Positions 1-12,972 of a stretch of 64,000 nucleotides of DNA are shown piece by piece. The notes below the pieces were generated by a model. The model made no database searches, was not told where the DNA came from, and worked only from the letters and a program-made list of their open reading frames with translations. The position numbers and the translations under genes are program-made. This stretch comes from Sipunculus nudus (taxonomy: Eukaryota; Annelida; Sipuncula; Golfingiida; Sipunculidae): contig CM049313.1 in assembly GCA_026874595.1 (NCBI GenBank), forward strand, positions 28,146,008-28,210,007, written 5' to 3'. Each line of letters begins with the position of its first letter. The stretch's first letter is position 1.

Positions 1-305
1 CCGCTTCATTTGGTCTCAAAAATAGGAAAAACATGCGCGACCAGTCTGCAGGAACTGATGAAACACTCCATGATCAATATGCATGCAAAGAATCAAGGCG
101 ACCAAGGCATCAGTTATTCAGATACTGGAGCTTTTGTATCAAATCATCAATTATTCTGGGGGCTTCTTATGAGCTCCATAGCTCCGAGGATATAGGTAAC
201 ACAGACTTTAATTTCAGGTTTCCAAGGTGATTTCCCTAGGACCTCCCTGGGTGTACAGTTAAAAGATTCTAGGTCTAATGGTTACGATTTGTGCCCTGTT
301 AACAG
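1..305 (+). repeat. Left-edge monomer, cut by the window
   Basis: First monomer, lacking its first four bases (the register start falls at -3). It is otherwise complete and of ordinary sequence (ggcgacc, ccgagg). It carries GACTTTAATTTC, a one-base variant shared with the monomer at 615. The array therefore continues to the left of the window. Confidence 0.95.
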
Positions 306-1232
306 ATGACCGCTTCATTTGGTCTCAAAAATAGGAAAAACATGCGCGACCAGTCTGCAGGAACTGATGAAACACTCCATGATCAATATGCATGCAAAGA
401 ATCAAGGTGACCAAGGCATCAGTTATTCAGATACTGGAGCTTTTGTATCAAATCATCAATTATTCTGAGGGCTTCTTATGAGCTCCATAGCTCCGAGGTT
501 ATAGGTAACACAGACTCGAATTTCAGGTTTCCAAGGTGATTTCCCTAGCACCTCCCTGGGTGTACAGTTAAAAGATTCTAGGTCTAATGGTTACGATTTG
601 TGCCCTGTTAACAGATGACCGCTTCATTTGGTCTCAAAAATAGGAAAAACATGCGCGACCAGTCTGCAGGAACTGATGAAACACTCCATGATCAATATGC
701 AAGCAAAGAAACAAGGCGACCAAGGCATCAGTTATTCAGATACTGGAGCTTTTGTATCAAATCATCAATTATTCTGGGGGCTTCTTATGAGCTCCATAGC
801 TCCGAGGATATAGGTAACACAGACTTTAATTTCAGGTTTCCAAGGTGATTTCCCTAGGACCTCCCTGGGTGTACAGTTAAGAGGTTCTAGGTCTAATGGT
901 TACGATTTGTGCCCTGTTAACAGATGACCGCTTCATTTGGTCTCAAAAATAGGAAAAACATGCGCGACCAGTCTGCAGGAACTGATGAAACACTCCATGA
1001 TCAATATGCATGCAAAGAAACAAGGCGACCAAGGCATCAGTTATTCAGATACTGGAGCTTTTGTATCAAATCATCAATTATTCTGGGGGCTTCTTATGAG
1101 CTCAATAGCTCCGAGGATATAGGTAACACAGACTCTAATTTCAGGTTTCCAAGGTGATTTCCCTAGGACCTCCCTGGGTGTACAGTTAAAAGATTCTAGG
1201 TCTAATGGTTACGATTTGTGCCCTGTTAACAG

Positions 1233-1541
1233 ATGACCGCTTCATTTGGTCTCAAAAATAGGAAAAACATGCGCGACCAGTCTGGAGGAACTGATTAAAA
1301 ACTCCATGATCAATATGCATGCAAAGAACCAAGGCGACCAAGGCATCAGTTATTCAGATACTGGAGCTTTTGTATCAAATCATCAATTATTCTGGGGGCG
1401 GCTTATGAGCTCCATAGCTCCGAGGATATAGGTAACACAGACTCTTATTTCAGGTTTCCAAGGTGATTTCCCTAGGACCTCCCTGGGTGTACAGTTAAAA
1501 GATTCTAGGTCTAATGGTTACGATTTGTGCCCTGTTAACAG
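1233..1541 (+). repeat. Type C monomer, representative
   Basis: Defined by linked changes: ctggagg for ctgcagg (loses the PstI palindrome), gattaaaaac for gatgaaacac, gaaccaagg, and gggggcggctt for gggggcttctt. Other members start at 1851, 5558, 9883, 13282, 22303, 23539, 24775, 29287, 30523, 31450, 33922, 35158, 36394, 42571, 43807 and 45043. None occurs after about 45.4 kb. The changes span about 120 bp and travel together, so this is a real subfamily. The truncated monomer at 16677 has a related left half (ctggagg, gatgaaaaac). Confidence 0.85.
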
Positions 1542-1850
1542 ATGACCGCTTCATTTGGTCTCAAAAATAGGAAAAACATGCGCGACCAATCTGCAGGAAC
1601 TGATGAAACACTCTATGATCAATATGCATGCAAAGAATCAAGGTGACCAAGGCATCAGTTATTCAGATACTGGAGCTTTTGTATCAAATCATCAATTATT
1701 CTGGGGGCTTCTTATGAGCTCCATAGCTCCGAAGATATAGGTAACACAGACTCTAATTTCAGGGTTCCAAGGTGATTTCCCTAGGACCTCCCTGGGTGTA
1801 CAGTTAAAAGATTCTAGGTCTAATGGTTACGATTTGTGCCCTGTTAACAG

Positions 1851-2777
1851 ATGACCGCTTCATTTGGTCTCAAAAATAGGAAAAACATGCGCGACCAGTC
1901 TGGAGGAACTGATTAAAAACTCCATGATCAATATGCATGCAAAGAACCAAGGCGACCAAGGCATCAGTTATTCAGATACTGGAGCTTTTGTATCAAATCA
2001 TCAATTATTCTGGGGGCGGCTTATGAGCTCCATAGCTCCGAGGATATAGGTAACACAGACTCTAATTTCAGGTTTCCAAGGTGATTTCCCTAGGACCTCC
2101 CTGGGTGTACAGTTAAAAGATTCTAGGTCTAATGGTTACGATTTGTGCCCTGTTAACAGATGACCGCTTCATTTGGTCTCAAAAATAGGAAAAACATGCG
2201 CGACCAGTCTGCAGGAACTGATGAAACACTCCATGATCAATATGCATGCAAAGAATCAAGGTGACCAAGGCATCAGTTATTCAGATACTGGAGCTTTTGT
2301 ATCAAATCATCAATTATTCTGGGGGCTTCTTATGAGCTCCATAGCTCCGAGGATATAGGTAACACAGACTCTAATTTCAGGGTTCCAAGGTGATTTCCCT
2401 AGGACCTCCCTTGGTGTACAGTTAAGAGGTTCTAGGTCTAATGGTTACGATTTGTGCCCTGTTAATAGATAACCGCTTCATTTGGTCTCAAAAATAGGAA
2501 AAACATGCGCGACCAGTCTGCAGGAACTGATGAAACACTCCATGATCAATATGCATGCAAAGAATCAAGGCGACCAAGGCATCAGTTATTCAGATACTGG
2601 AGCTTTTGTATCAAATCATCAATTATTCTGGGGGCTTCTTATGAGCTCCATAGCTCCGAGGATATAGGTAACATAGGCTCTAATTTCAAGTTTCCAAGGT
2701 GATTTCCCTAGGACCTCCCTGGGGGTACAGTTAAAAGATTCTAGGTCTAATGGTTACGATTTGTGCCCTGTTAACAG
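1851..2777. repeat. Trimer block, copied at 5558-6484
   Basis: Three monomers (type C, type D, then one with GGCTCTAATTTCAAG) recur in the same order at 5558-6484, offset 3,707 bp. Shared diagnostic bases are ccttggtgtacagttaagagg with an aatag end in the middle monomer, and caagtttcc in the third. The copies differ by a few substitutions, for example agataacc against agacgatc at the D/third-monomer boundary. Confidence 0.75.
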
Positions 2778-3085
2778 ATGACCGCTTCATTTGGTCTCAA
2801 AAATAGGAAAAACATGCGCGACCAGTCTGCAGGAACTGATGAAACACTCCATGATCAATATGCATGCAAAGAATCAAGGCGACCAAGCATCAGTTATTCA
2901 GATACTGGAGCTTTTGTTTCAAATCATCAATTATTCTGGGGGCTTCTTATAAGCTCCATAGCTCCAAGGATATAGGTAACACAGACTCTAATTTCAGGTT
3001 TCCAAGGTGATTTCCCTAGGACCTCCCTGGGTGTACAGTTAAAAGATTCTAGGTCTAATGGTTACGATTTGTGCCCTGTTAACAG
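2778..3085 (+). repeat. 308-bp monomer, 1-bp deletion (ccaagcatc)
   Basis: One G is missing from CCAAGGCATC. The monomer also carries tgtttcaaatc and type B marks cttataagc and ccaagg. The same deletion and companion variants recur at 6794, so the two share descent. Confidence 0.9.
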
Positions 3086-5248
3086 ATGACCGCTTCATTT
3101 GGTCTCAAAAATAGGAAAAACATGCGCGACCAGTCTGCAGGAACTGATGAAACACTCCATGATCAATATGTATGCAAAGAATCAAGGTGACCAAGGCATC
3201 AGTTATTCAGATACTGGAGCTTTTGTATCAAATCATCAATTATTCTGGGGGCTTCTTATGAGCTCCATAGCTCCGAAGAAATAGGTAACACAGACTCTAA
3301 TTTCAGGTTTCCAAGTTGATTTCCCTAGGACCTCCCTGGGTGTACAGTTAAAAGATTCTAGGTCTAATGGTTACGATTTGTGCCCTGTTAACAGATGACC
3401 GCTTCATTTGGTCTCAAAAATAGGAAAAACATGCGCGACCAGTCTGCAGGAACTGATGAAACACTCTATGATCAATATGCATGCAAAGAATCAAGGTGAT
3501 CAAGGTATCAGTTATTCAGATACTGGAGCTTTTGTATCAAATCATCAATTATTCTGGGGGCTTCTTATGAGCTCCATAGCTCCGAAGATATAGGTAACAC
3601 AGACTCTAATTTCAGGGTTCCAAGGTGATTTCCCTAGGACCTCCCTGGGTGTACAGTTAAAAGATTCTAGGTCTAATGGTTACGATTTGTGCCCTGTTAA
3701 CAGATGACCGCTTCATTTGGTCTCAAAAATAGGAAAAACATGCGCGACCAGTCTGCAGGAACTGATGAAACACTCCATGATCAATATGCATGCAAAGAAT
3801 CAAGGTGACCAAGGCATCAGTTATTCAGATGCTGGAGCTTTTGTATCAAATCATCAATTATTCTGGGGGCTTCTTATGAGCTCCATAGCTCCGAGGATAT
3901 AGGTAACACCGACTCTAATTTCAGGGTTCCAAGGTGATTTCCCTAGGACCTCCCTGGGTGTACAGTTAAGAGGTTCTAGGTCTAATGGTTACGATTTGTG
4001 CCCTGTTAATAGATGACCGCTTCATTTGGTCTCAAAAATAGGAAAAACATGCGCGACCAGTCTGCAGGAACTGATGAAACACTCCATGATCAATATGCAT
4101 GAAAAGAATCAAGGCGACCAAGGCATCAGTTATGTAGATACTGGAGCTTTTGTATCAAATCATCAATTATTCTGGGGTCTTCTTATGAGCTCCATAGCTC
4201 CGAGGATATAGGTAACACAGACTCTAATTTCAAGTTTCCAAGGTGATTTCCCTAGGACTTCCCTGGGTGTACAGTTAAAAGATTCTAGGACTAATGGTTA
4301 CGATTTGTGCCCTGTTAACAGATGACCGCTTCATTTGGTCTCAAAAATAATAAAAACATGCGCGACCAGTCTGCAGGAACTGATGAAACACTCCATGATC
4401 GATATGTATGCAAAGAATCAAGGTGACCAAGGCATCAGTTATTCAGATACTGGAGCTTTTGTATCAAATCATCAATTATTCTGGGGGCTTCTTATGAGCT
4501 CCATAGCTCCGAAGAAATAGGTAACACAGACTCTAATTTCAGGTTTCCAAGTTGATTTCCCTAGGACCTCCCTGGGTGTACAGTTAAAAGATTCTAGGTC
4601 TAATGGTTACGATTTGTGCCCTGTTAACAGATGACCGCTTCATTTGGTCTCAAAAATAGGAAAAACATGCGCGACCAGTCTGCAGGAACTGATGAAACAC
4701 TCTATGATCAATATGCATGCAAAGAATCAAGGTGATCAAGGTATCAGTTATTCAGATACTGGAGCTTTTGTATCAAATCATCAATTATTCTGGGGGCTTC
4801 TTATGAGCTCCATAGCTCCGAAGATATAGGTAACACAGACTCTAATTTCAGGGTTCCAAGGTGATTTCCCTTGGACCTCCCTGGGTGTACAGTTAAAAGA
4901 TTCTAGGTCTAATGGTTACGATTTGTGCCCTGTTAACAGATGACCGCTTCATTTGGTCTCAAAAATAGGAAAAACATGCGCGACCAGTCTGCAGGAACTG
5001 ATGAAACACTCCATGATCAATATGCATGCAAAGAATCAAGGTGACCAAGGCATCAGTTATTCAGATACTGGAGCTTTTGTATCAAATCATCAATTATTCT
5101 GGGGGCTTCTTATGAGCTCCATAGCTCCGATGATATAGGTAACACAGACTCTAATTTCAGGGTTCCAAGGTGATTTCCCTAGGACCTCCCTGGGTGTACA
5201 GTTAAGCGGTTCTAGGTCTAATGGTTACGATTTGTGCCCTGTTAATAG
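3086..5248. repeat. Tandem trimer duplication, offset 1,236 bp
   Basis: The three monomers at 3086-4012 recur at 4322-5248, separated by one monomer at 4013. Matching private variants: ccgaagaaatagg with ccaagttgat (3086 and 4322), gatcaaggtatcag (3395 and 4631), and an aatag end (3704 and 4940). The offset is exactly four monomers, so the duplication unit was probably a tetramer whose fourth member has diverged or been replaced. Confidence 0.85.
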
Positions 5249-5557
5249 ATGACCGCTTCATTTGGTCTCAAAAATAGGAAAAACATGCGCGACCAGTCTG
5301 CAGGAACTGATGAAACACTCCATGATCAATATGCATGCAAAGAATCAAGGCGACCAAGGCATCAGTTATTCAGATACTGGAGCTTTTGTATCAAATCATC
5401 AATTATTCTGGGGGCTTCTTATAAGCTCCATAGCTCCAAGGATATAGGTAACACAGACTCTAATTTCAGGTTTTCAAGGTGATTTCCCTAGGACCTCCCT
5501 GGGTGTACAGTTAAAAGATTCTAGGTCTAATGGTTACGATTTGTGCCCTGTTAACAG

Positions 5558-6484
5558 ATGACCGCTTCATTTGGTCTAAAAAATAGGAAAAACATGCGCG
5601 ACCAGTCTGGAGGAACTGATTAAAAACTCCATGATCAATATGCATGCAAAGAACCAAGGCGACCAAGGCATCAGTTATTCAGATACTGGAGCTTTTGTAT
5701 CAAATCATCAATTATTCTGGGGGCGGCTTATGAGCTCCATAGCTCCGAGGATATAGGTATCACAGCCTCTAATTTCAGGTTTCCAAGGTGATTTCCCTAG
5801 GACCTCCCTGGGTGTACAGTTAAAAGATTCTAGGTCTAATGGTTACGATTTGTGCCCTGTTAACAGATGACCGCTTCATTTGGTCTCAAAAATAGGAAAA
5901 ACATGCGCGACCAGTCTGCAGGAACTGATGAAACACTCCATGATCAATATGCATGCAAAGAATCAAGGTGACCAAGGCATCAGTTATTCAGATACTGGAG
6001 CTTTTGTATCAAATCATCAATTATTCTGGGGGCTTCTTATGAGCTCCATAGCTCCGAGGATATAGGTAACACAGACTCTAATTTCAGGGTTCCAAGGTGA
6101 TTTCCCTAGGACCTCCCTTGGTGTACAGTTAAGAGGTTCTAGGTCTAATGGTTACGATTTGTGCCCTGTTAATAGACGATCGCTTCATTTGGTTTCAAAA
6201 ATAGGAAAAACATGCGCGACCAGTCTGCAGGAACTGATGAAACACTCCATGATCAATATGCATGCAAAGAATCAAGGCGACCAAGGCATCAGTTATTCAG
6301 ATACTGGAGCTTTTGTATCAAATCATCAATTATTCTGGGGGCTTCTTATGAGCTCCATAGCTCCGAGGATATAGGTAACACAGGCTCTAATTTCAAGTTT
6401 CCAAGGTGATTTCCCTAGGACCTCCCTGGGTGTACAGTTAAAAGATTCTAGGTCTAATGGTTACGATTTGTGCCCTGTTAACAG
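5558..6484. repeat. Second copy of the 1851-2777 trimer
   Basis: Same order as at 1851: type C (here with ggtctaaaaaatagg and ggtatcacagcc), type D with ccttggtgtac, then the caagtttcc monomer. Its last boundary reads aatagacgatcgc, an uncommon change at the normally constant monomer start. Confidence 0.75.
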
Positions 6485-6793
6485 ATGACCGCTTCATTTG
6501 GTCTCAAAAATAGGAAAAACATGCGCGACCAGTCTGCAGGAACTGATGAAACACTCCATGATCAATATGTATGCAAAGAATCAAGGTGACCAAGGCATCA
6601 GTTACTCAGATACTGGAGCTTTTATATCAAATCATCAATTATTCTGGGGGCTTCTTATGAGCTCCATAGCTCCGAAGATATAGGTAACACAGACTCTAAT
6701 TTCAGGGTTCCAAGGTGATTTCCCTAGGACCTCCCTGGGTATACAGTTAAAAGATTCTAGGTCTAATGGTTACGATTTGTGCCCTGTTAACAG

Positions 6794-7101
6794 ATGACCG
6801 CTTCATTTGGTCTCAAAAATAGGAAAAACATGCGCGACCAGTCTGCAGGAACTGATGAAACACTCCATGATCAATATGCATGCAAAGAATCAAGGCGACC
6901 AAGCATCAGTTATTCAGATACTTGAGCTTTTGTTTCAAATCATCAATTATTCTGGGGGCTTCTTATAAGCTCCATAGCTCCAAGGATATAGGTAACACAG
7001 ACTCTAATTTCAGGTTTCCAAGGTGATTTCCCTAGTACCTCCCTGGGTGTACAGTTAAAAGATTCTAGGTCTAATGGTTACGATTTGTGCCCTGTTAACA
7101 G
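6794..7101 (+). repeat. 308-bp monomer, same 1-bp deletion as 2778
   Basis: Lacks the same G (gaccaagcatc) and shares tgtttcaaatc, cttataagc and ccaagg. It additionally has gatacttgagc and agtacctcc. It follows a gtatgc monomer (6485), whereas the 2778 copy precedes one (3086), so local order was rearranged after the copies separated. Confidence 0.9.
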
Positions 7102-8337
7102 ATGACCGCTTCATTTGGTCTCAAAAATAGGAAAAACATGCGCGACCAGTCTGCAGGAACTGATTAAAAACTCCATGATCAATATGCATGCAAAGAATCA
7201 AGGTGACCAAGGCATCAGTTATTCAGATACTGGAGCTTTTGTATCAAATCATCAATTATTCTGGGGGCTTCTTATGAGCTCCATAGCTCCGAGGATATAG
7301 GTAACACAGACTCTAATTTCAGGTTTCCAAGGTGATTTCCCTAGGACCTCCCTGGGTGTACAGTTAAGAGGTTTTAGGTCTTATGGTTACGATTTGTGCC
7401 CTGTTAACAGATGACCGCTTCATTTGGTCTCAAAAATAGGAAAAACATGCGCGACCAGTCTGCAGGAACTGATGAAACACTCCATGATCAATATGCATGC
7501 AAAGGATCAAGGCGACCAAGGCATCAGTTATTCAGATACTGGAGCTTTTGTATCAAATTATCAATTATTCTGGGGGCTTCTTATGAGCTCCATAGCTCCG
7601 AGGATATAGGTAACACAGACTCTAATTTCAGGTTTCCAAGGTGATTTCCCTAGGAACTCCCTGGGTGTACAGTTAAAAGATTCTAGGACTAATGGTTACG
7701 ATTTGTGCCCTGTTAACAGATGACCGCTTTATTTGGTCTCAAAAATAGGTAAAACATGCGCGACCAGTCGGCAGGAACTGATGAAAAACTCCATGATCAA
7801 TATGCATGCAAAGAATCAAGGCGACCAAGGCATCAGTTATTCAGATACTGGAGCTTTTGTATCAAATCATCAATTATTCTGGGGGCTTCTTATGAGCTCC
7901 ATAGCTCCGAAGATATACGTAACACAGACTCTAATTTCAGGGTTACAAGGTGATTTCCCTAGGACCTCCCTGGGTGTACAGTTAAAAGATTCTAGGTCTA
8001 ATGGTTACGATTTGTGCCTTGTTAACAGATGACCGCTTCATTTGGTCTCAAAAATAGGAAAAACATGCGCGACCAGTCTGCAGGAACTGATGAAACACTC
8101 CATGATCAATATGCATGCAAAGAATCAAGGCGACCAAGGCATCAGTTATTCAGATACTGGAGCTTTTGTATCAAATCATCAATTATTCTGGGGGCTTCTT
8201 ATAAGCTCCATAGCTCCAAGGATATAGGTAACACAGACTCTAATTTCAGGTTTCCAAGGTGATTTCCCTAGGACCTCCCTGGGTGTACAGTTAAGAGGTT
8301 CTAGGTCTAATGGTTACGATTTGTGCCCTGTTAATAG
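7102..8337. repeat. Mixed monomers, no clear local duplication
   Basis: Four full-length monomers. The one at 7411 (caaaggatc, aaattatc) is matched in part by 12355. The one at 7720 has ccagtcggcagg and gatatacgtaac, which removes one of the two stops in the second frame and gives a 99-codon open stretch. The one at 8029 combines type B marks (cttataagc, ccaagg) with a type D-like end (gttaagaggttc, aatag), so it looks mosaic. Confidence 0.6.
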
Positions 8338-9264
8338 ATGACCGCTTCATTTGGTCTCAAAAATAGTAAAAACATGCGCGACCAGTCTGCAGGAACTGAT
8401 GAAACACTCCATGATCAATATGCATGCAAAGAATCAAGGCGACCAAGGCATCAGTTATTCAGATACTGGAGCTTTTGTATCAAATCATCAATTATTCTGG
8501 GGGCTTCTTATGAGCTCCATAGCTCCAAGGATATAGGTAACACAAACTCTAATTTCAGGTTTCCAAGGTGATTTCCCTAGGACCTCCCTGGGTGTACAGT
8601 TAAAAGATTCTAGGTCTAATGGTTACGATTTGTGCCCTGTTAACAGATGACCGCTTCATTTGGTCTCAAAAATAGGAAAAACATGCGCGACCAGTCTGCA
8701 GGAACTGATGAAACACTCCATGATCAATATGCATGCAAAGAATCAAGGAGACCAAGGCATCAGTTATTCAGATACTGGAGCTTTTGTATCAAATCATCAA
8801 TTATTCTGGGGGCTTCTTATGAGCTCAATAGATCCGAGGATATAGGTAACACAGACTCTAATTTCAGGTTTCCAAGGTGATTTCCCTAGGACCTCCCTGG
8901 GTGTACAGTTAAAAAATTCAAGGACTAATTGTTACGATTTGTGCCTTGTTAACAGATGACCGCTTCATTTGGTCTCAAAAATAGGAAAAACATGCGCGAC
9001 CAGTCTGCAGGAACTGATGAAACACTCCATGATCAATATGCATGCAGAGGATCAAGGCTACCAAGGCATCAGTTATTCAGATACTGGAGCTTTTGTATCA
9101 AATCATCAATTATTCTGGGGGCTTCTTATGAGCTCCATAGCTCCAAGGATATAGGTAACACAAACTCTATTTTCAGGTTTCCAAGGTGATTTCCCTAGGA
9201 CCTCCCTGGGTGTACAGTTAAAAGATTCTAGGTCTAATGGTTACGATTTGTGCCCTGTTAACAG
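8338..9264. repeat. Trimer block, copied at 11119-12045
   Basis: The order is (1) a monomer with ccaaggat and acacaaactc, (2) one with ggagacc, atagatccgagg and aaaaaattcaagg, (3) one with gcagaggatcaaggctacc. All three recur at 11119, 11428 and 11737, an offset of 2,781 bp (nine monomers). Flanking monomers do not match, so each copy is bounded at about three monomers. Confidence 0.85.
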
Positions 9265-10500
9265 ATGACCGCTTCATTTGGTCTCAAAAATAGGAAAAAC
9301 ATGCGCGACCAGTCTGCAGGAACTGATTAAAAACTCCATGATCAATATGCATGCAAAGAATCAAGGTGACCAAGGCATCAGTTATTCAGATACTGGAGCT
9401 TTTGTATCAAATCATCAATTATTCTGGGGGCTTCTTATGAGCTCCATAGCTCCGAAGATATAGGTAACACAGACTCTAATTTCAGGGTTCCAAGGTAATT
9501 TCCCTAGGACCTCCCTGGGTGTACAGTTAAAAGATTCTAGGTCTAATGGTTACGATTTGTGCCCTGTTAACAGATGACCGCTTCATTTGGTCTCAAAAAT
9601 AGGAAAAACATGCGCGACCAGTCTGCAGGAACTGATGAAACACTCCATGATCAATATGCATGCAAAGAATCTAGGCGACCAAGGCATCAGTTATTCAGAT
9701 ACTGGAGCTTTTGTATCAAATCATCAATTATTCTGGGGGCTTCTTATAAGCTCCATAGCTCCAAGGATATAGGTAACACAGACTCTAATTTCAGGTTTCC
9801 AAGGTGATATCCCTAGGACCTCCCTGGGGGTACAGTTAAAAGATTCTAGGTCTAATGGTTACGATTTGTGCCCTGTTAACAGATGACCGCTTCATTTGGT
9901 CTCAAAAATAGGAAAAACATGCGCGACCAGTCTGGAGGAACTGATTAAAAACTCCATGATCAATATGCATGCAAAGAACCAAGGCGACCAAGGCATCAGT
10001 TATTCAGATACTGGAGCTTTTGTATCAAATCATCAATTATTCTGGGGGCGGCTTATGAGCTCCATAGCTCCGATGATATAGGTAACACAGACTCTAATTT
10101 CAGGTTTCCAAGGTGATTTCCCTAGGACCTCCCTGGGTGTACAGTTAAAAGATTCTAGGTCTAATGGTTACGATTTGTGCCCTGTTAACAGATGACCGCT
10201 TCATTTGGTCTCAAAAATAGGAAAAACATGCGCGACCAGTCTGCAGGAACTGATGAAACACTCCATGATCAATATGCATGCAAAGAATCAAAGTGACCAA
10301 GGCATCAGTTATTCAGATACTGGAGCTTTTGTATCAAATCATCAATTATTCTGGGGGCTTCTTATGAGCTCCATAGCTCCGAGGATATAGGTAACACAGA
10401 CTCTAATTTCAGGGTTCCAAGGTGATTTCCCTAGGACCTCCCTGGGTGTACAGTTAAGAGGTTCTAGGTCTAATGGTTACGATTTGTGCCCTGTTAATAG
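9265..10500. repeat. A-B-C-D tetramer cassette (1,236 bp)
   Basis: First full example of a fixed monomer order: A (ccgaag, agggttcc), B (cttataagc, ccaagg), C (ctggagg, cggctt), D (agggttcc, gttaagaggttc, aatag). Other full or near-full runs start at 22921, 24157, 30832, 34540, 35776, 43189 and 44425; B-C-D alone appears at 5249 and 12973. The recurrence over more than 35 kb implies an older four-monomer higher-order unit underlying the later, longer ones. Confidence 0.75.
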
Positions 10501-10809
10501 ATGACCGCTTCATTTGGTCTCAAAAATAGGAAAAACATGCGCGACCAGTCTGCAGGAACTGATGAAACACTCCATGATCAATATGCATGCAAAGAATCAA
10601 GGCGACCAAGGCATCAGTTATTCAGATACTGGAGCTTTTGTATCAAATCATCAATTATTCTGGGGGCTTCTTATGAGCTCCATAGCTCCAAGGATATAGG
10701 TAACACAAACTCTAATTTCAGGTTTCCAAGGTGATTTCCCTAGGACCTCCCTGGGTGTACAGTTAAAAGATTCTAGGTCTAATGGTTACGATTTGTGCCC
10801 TGTTAACAG
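9574..10809. repeat. Four-monomer block, copied at 12973-14208
   Basis: Offset 3,399 bp (11 monomers). The first monomer of each copy has the rare gaatctaggcg together with cctgggggtac, followed by C, D, and the acacaaactc monomer. The second copy has extra changes (ttatatc, cttttaagc, ccaagaat, tgcccgacc). This block overlaps the A-B-C-D cassette, so the two units are out of phase. Confidence 0.8.
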
Positions 10810-11118
10810 ATGACCGCTTCATTTGGTCTCAAAAATAGGAAAAACATGCGCGACCAGTCTGCAGGAACTGATGAAACACTCCATGATCAATATGTATGCA
10901 AAGAATCAAGGTGACCAAGGCATCAGTTATTCAGATACTGGAGCTTTTGTATCAAATCATCAATTATTCTGGGGGCTTCTTATGAGCTCCATAGCTCCGA
11001 GGATATAGGTAACACAGACTCTAATTTCAGGTTTCCAAGGTGATTTCCCTAGTACCTCCCTGGGTGTACAGTTTAAATATTCTAGGTCTAATGGTTACTA
11101 TTTGTGCCCTGTTAACAG

Positions 11119-12045
11119 ATGACCGCTTCATTTGGTCTCAAAAATAGGAAAAACATGCGCGACCAGTCTGCAGGAACTGATGAAACACTCCATGATCAAT
11201 ATGCATGCAAAGAATCAAGGCGACCAAGGCATCAGTTATTCAGATACTGGAGCTTTTGTATCAAATCATCAATTATTCTGGGGGCTTCTTATGAGCTCCA
11301 TAGCTCCAAGGATATAGGTAACACAAACTCTAATTTCAGGTTTCCAAGGTGATTTCCCTAGGACCTCCCTGGGTGTACAGTTAAAAGATTCTAGGTCTAA
11401 TGGTTACGATTTGTGGCCTGTTAACAGATGACCGCTTCATTTGGTCTCAAAAATAGGAAAAACATGCGCGACCAGTCTGCAGGAACTGATGAAACACTCC
11501 ATGATCAATATGCATGCAAAGAATCAAGGAGACCAAGGCATCAGTTATTCAGATACTGGAGCTTTTGTATCAAATCATCAATTATTCTGGGGGCTTCTTA
11601 TGAGCTCAATAGATCCGAGGATGTAGGTAACACAGACTCTAATTTCAGGTTTCCAAGGTGATTTCCCTAGGACCTCCCTGGGTGTACAGTTAAAAAATTC
11701 AAGGACTAATTGTTACGATTTGTGCCTTGTTAACAGATGACCGCTTCATTTGGTCTCAAAAATAGGAAAAACATGCGCGACCAGTCTGCAGGAACTGATG
11801 AAACACTCCATGATCAATATGCATGCAGAGGATCAAGGCTACCAAGGCATCAGTTATTCAGATACTGGAGCTTTTGTATCAAATCATCAATTATTCTGGG
11901 GGCTTCTTATGAGCTCCATAGCTCCAAGGATATAGGTAACACAGACTCTATTTTCAGGTTTCCAAGGTGATTTCCCTAGGACCTCCCTGGGTGTACATTT
12001 AAAAGATTCTAGGTCTAATGGTTACGATTTGTGCCCTGTTAACAG
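11119..12045. repeat. Second copy of the 8338-9264 trimer
   Basis: Carries all private variants of the first copy with a few extra changes (gaggatgtagg, gtacatttaaaag, ttgtggcctg). Its first monomer also resembles the one two units earlier at 10501, so this neighbourhood was reshuffled more than once. Confidence 0.85.
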
Positions 12046-12972
12046 ATGACCGCTTCATTTGGTCTCAAAAATAGGAAAAACATGCGCGACCAGTCTGCAG
12101 GAACTGATGAAACACTCCATGATCAATATGCATGCAAAGAATCAAGGTGACCAAGGCATCAGTTATTCAGATACTGGAGCTTTTGTATCAAATCATCAAT
12201 TATTCTGGGGGCTTCTTATGAGCTCCATAGCTCCGATGATATAGGTAACACAGACTCTAATTTCAGGGTTCCAAGGTGATTTCCCTAGGACCTCCCTGGG
12301 TGTACAGTTAAGAGGTTCTAGGTCTAATGGTTACGATTTGTGCCCTGTTAATAGATGACCGCTTCATTTGGTCTCAAAAATAGGAAAAACATGCGCGACC
12401 AGTCTGCAGGAACTGATGAAACACTCCATGATCAATATGCATGCAAAGAATCAAGGCGAACAAGGCATCAGTTATTCAGATACTGGAGCTTTTGTATCAA
12501 ATTATCAATTATTCTGGGGGCTTTTTATGAGCTCCATAGCTCCGAGGATATAGGTAACACAGACTCTAATTTCAGGTTTCCAAGGTGATTTCCCTAGGAC
12601 CTCCCTGGGTGTACAGTTAAAAGATTCTAGGACTAATGGTTACGATTTGTGCCCTGTTAACAGATGACCGCTTCATTTGGTCTCAAAAATAGGAAAAACA
12701 TGCGCGACCAGTCTGCAGGAACTCATTAAACACTCCATGATCAATATGTATGCAAAGAATCAAGGCGACCAAGGCATCAGTTATTCAGATACTGGAGCTT
12801 TTGTATCAAATCATCAATTATTCTGGGGGCTTCTTATGAGCTCCATAGCTCCGAGGATATAGGTAACACAGACTCTAATTTCAGGTTTCCAAGGTGATTT
12901 CCCTAGGACCTCCTTGGGTGTACAGGTAAAAGATTCTAGGTCTAATGGTTACGATTTGTGCCCTGTTAACAG

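Noticed and set aside
615-848. 77-codon open frame recurring in most monomers (ATGACCGCT to TGA), and the 61-codon frame beginning TTG inside it
   Set aside because: They recur at every 309-bp period because the DNA repeats. Copies carry frame-breaking indels and stops without compensation, and there is no promoter or ribosome-binding context. I treat them as by-products of the satellite.
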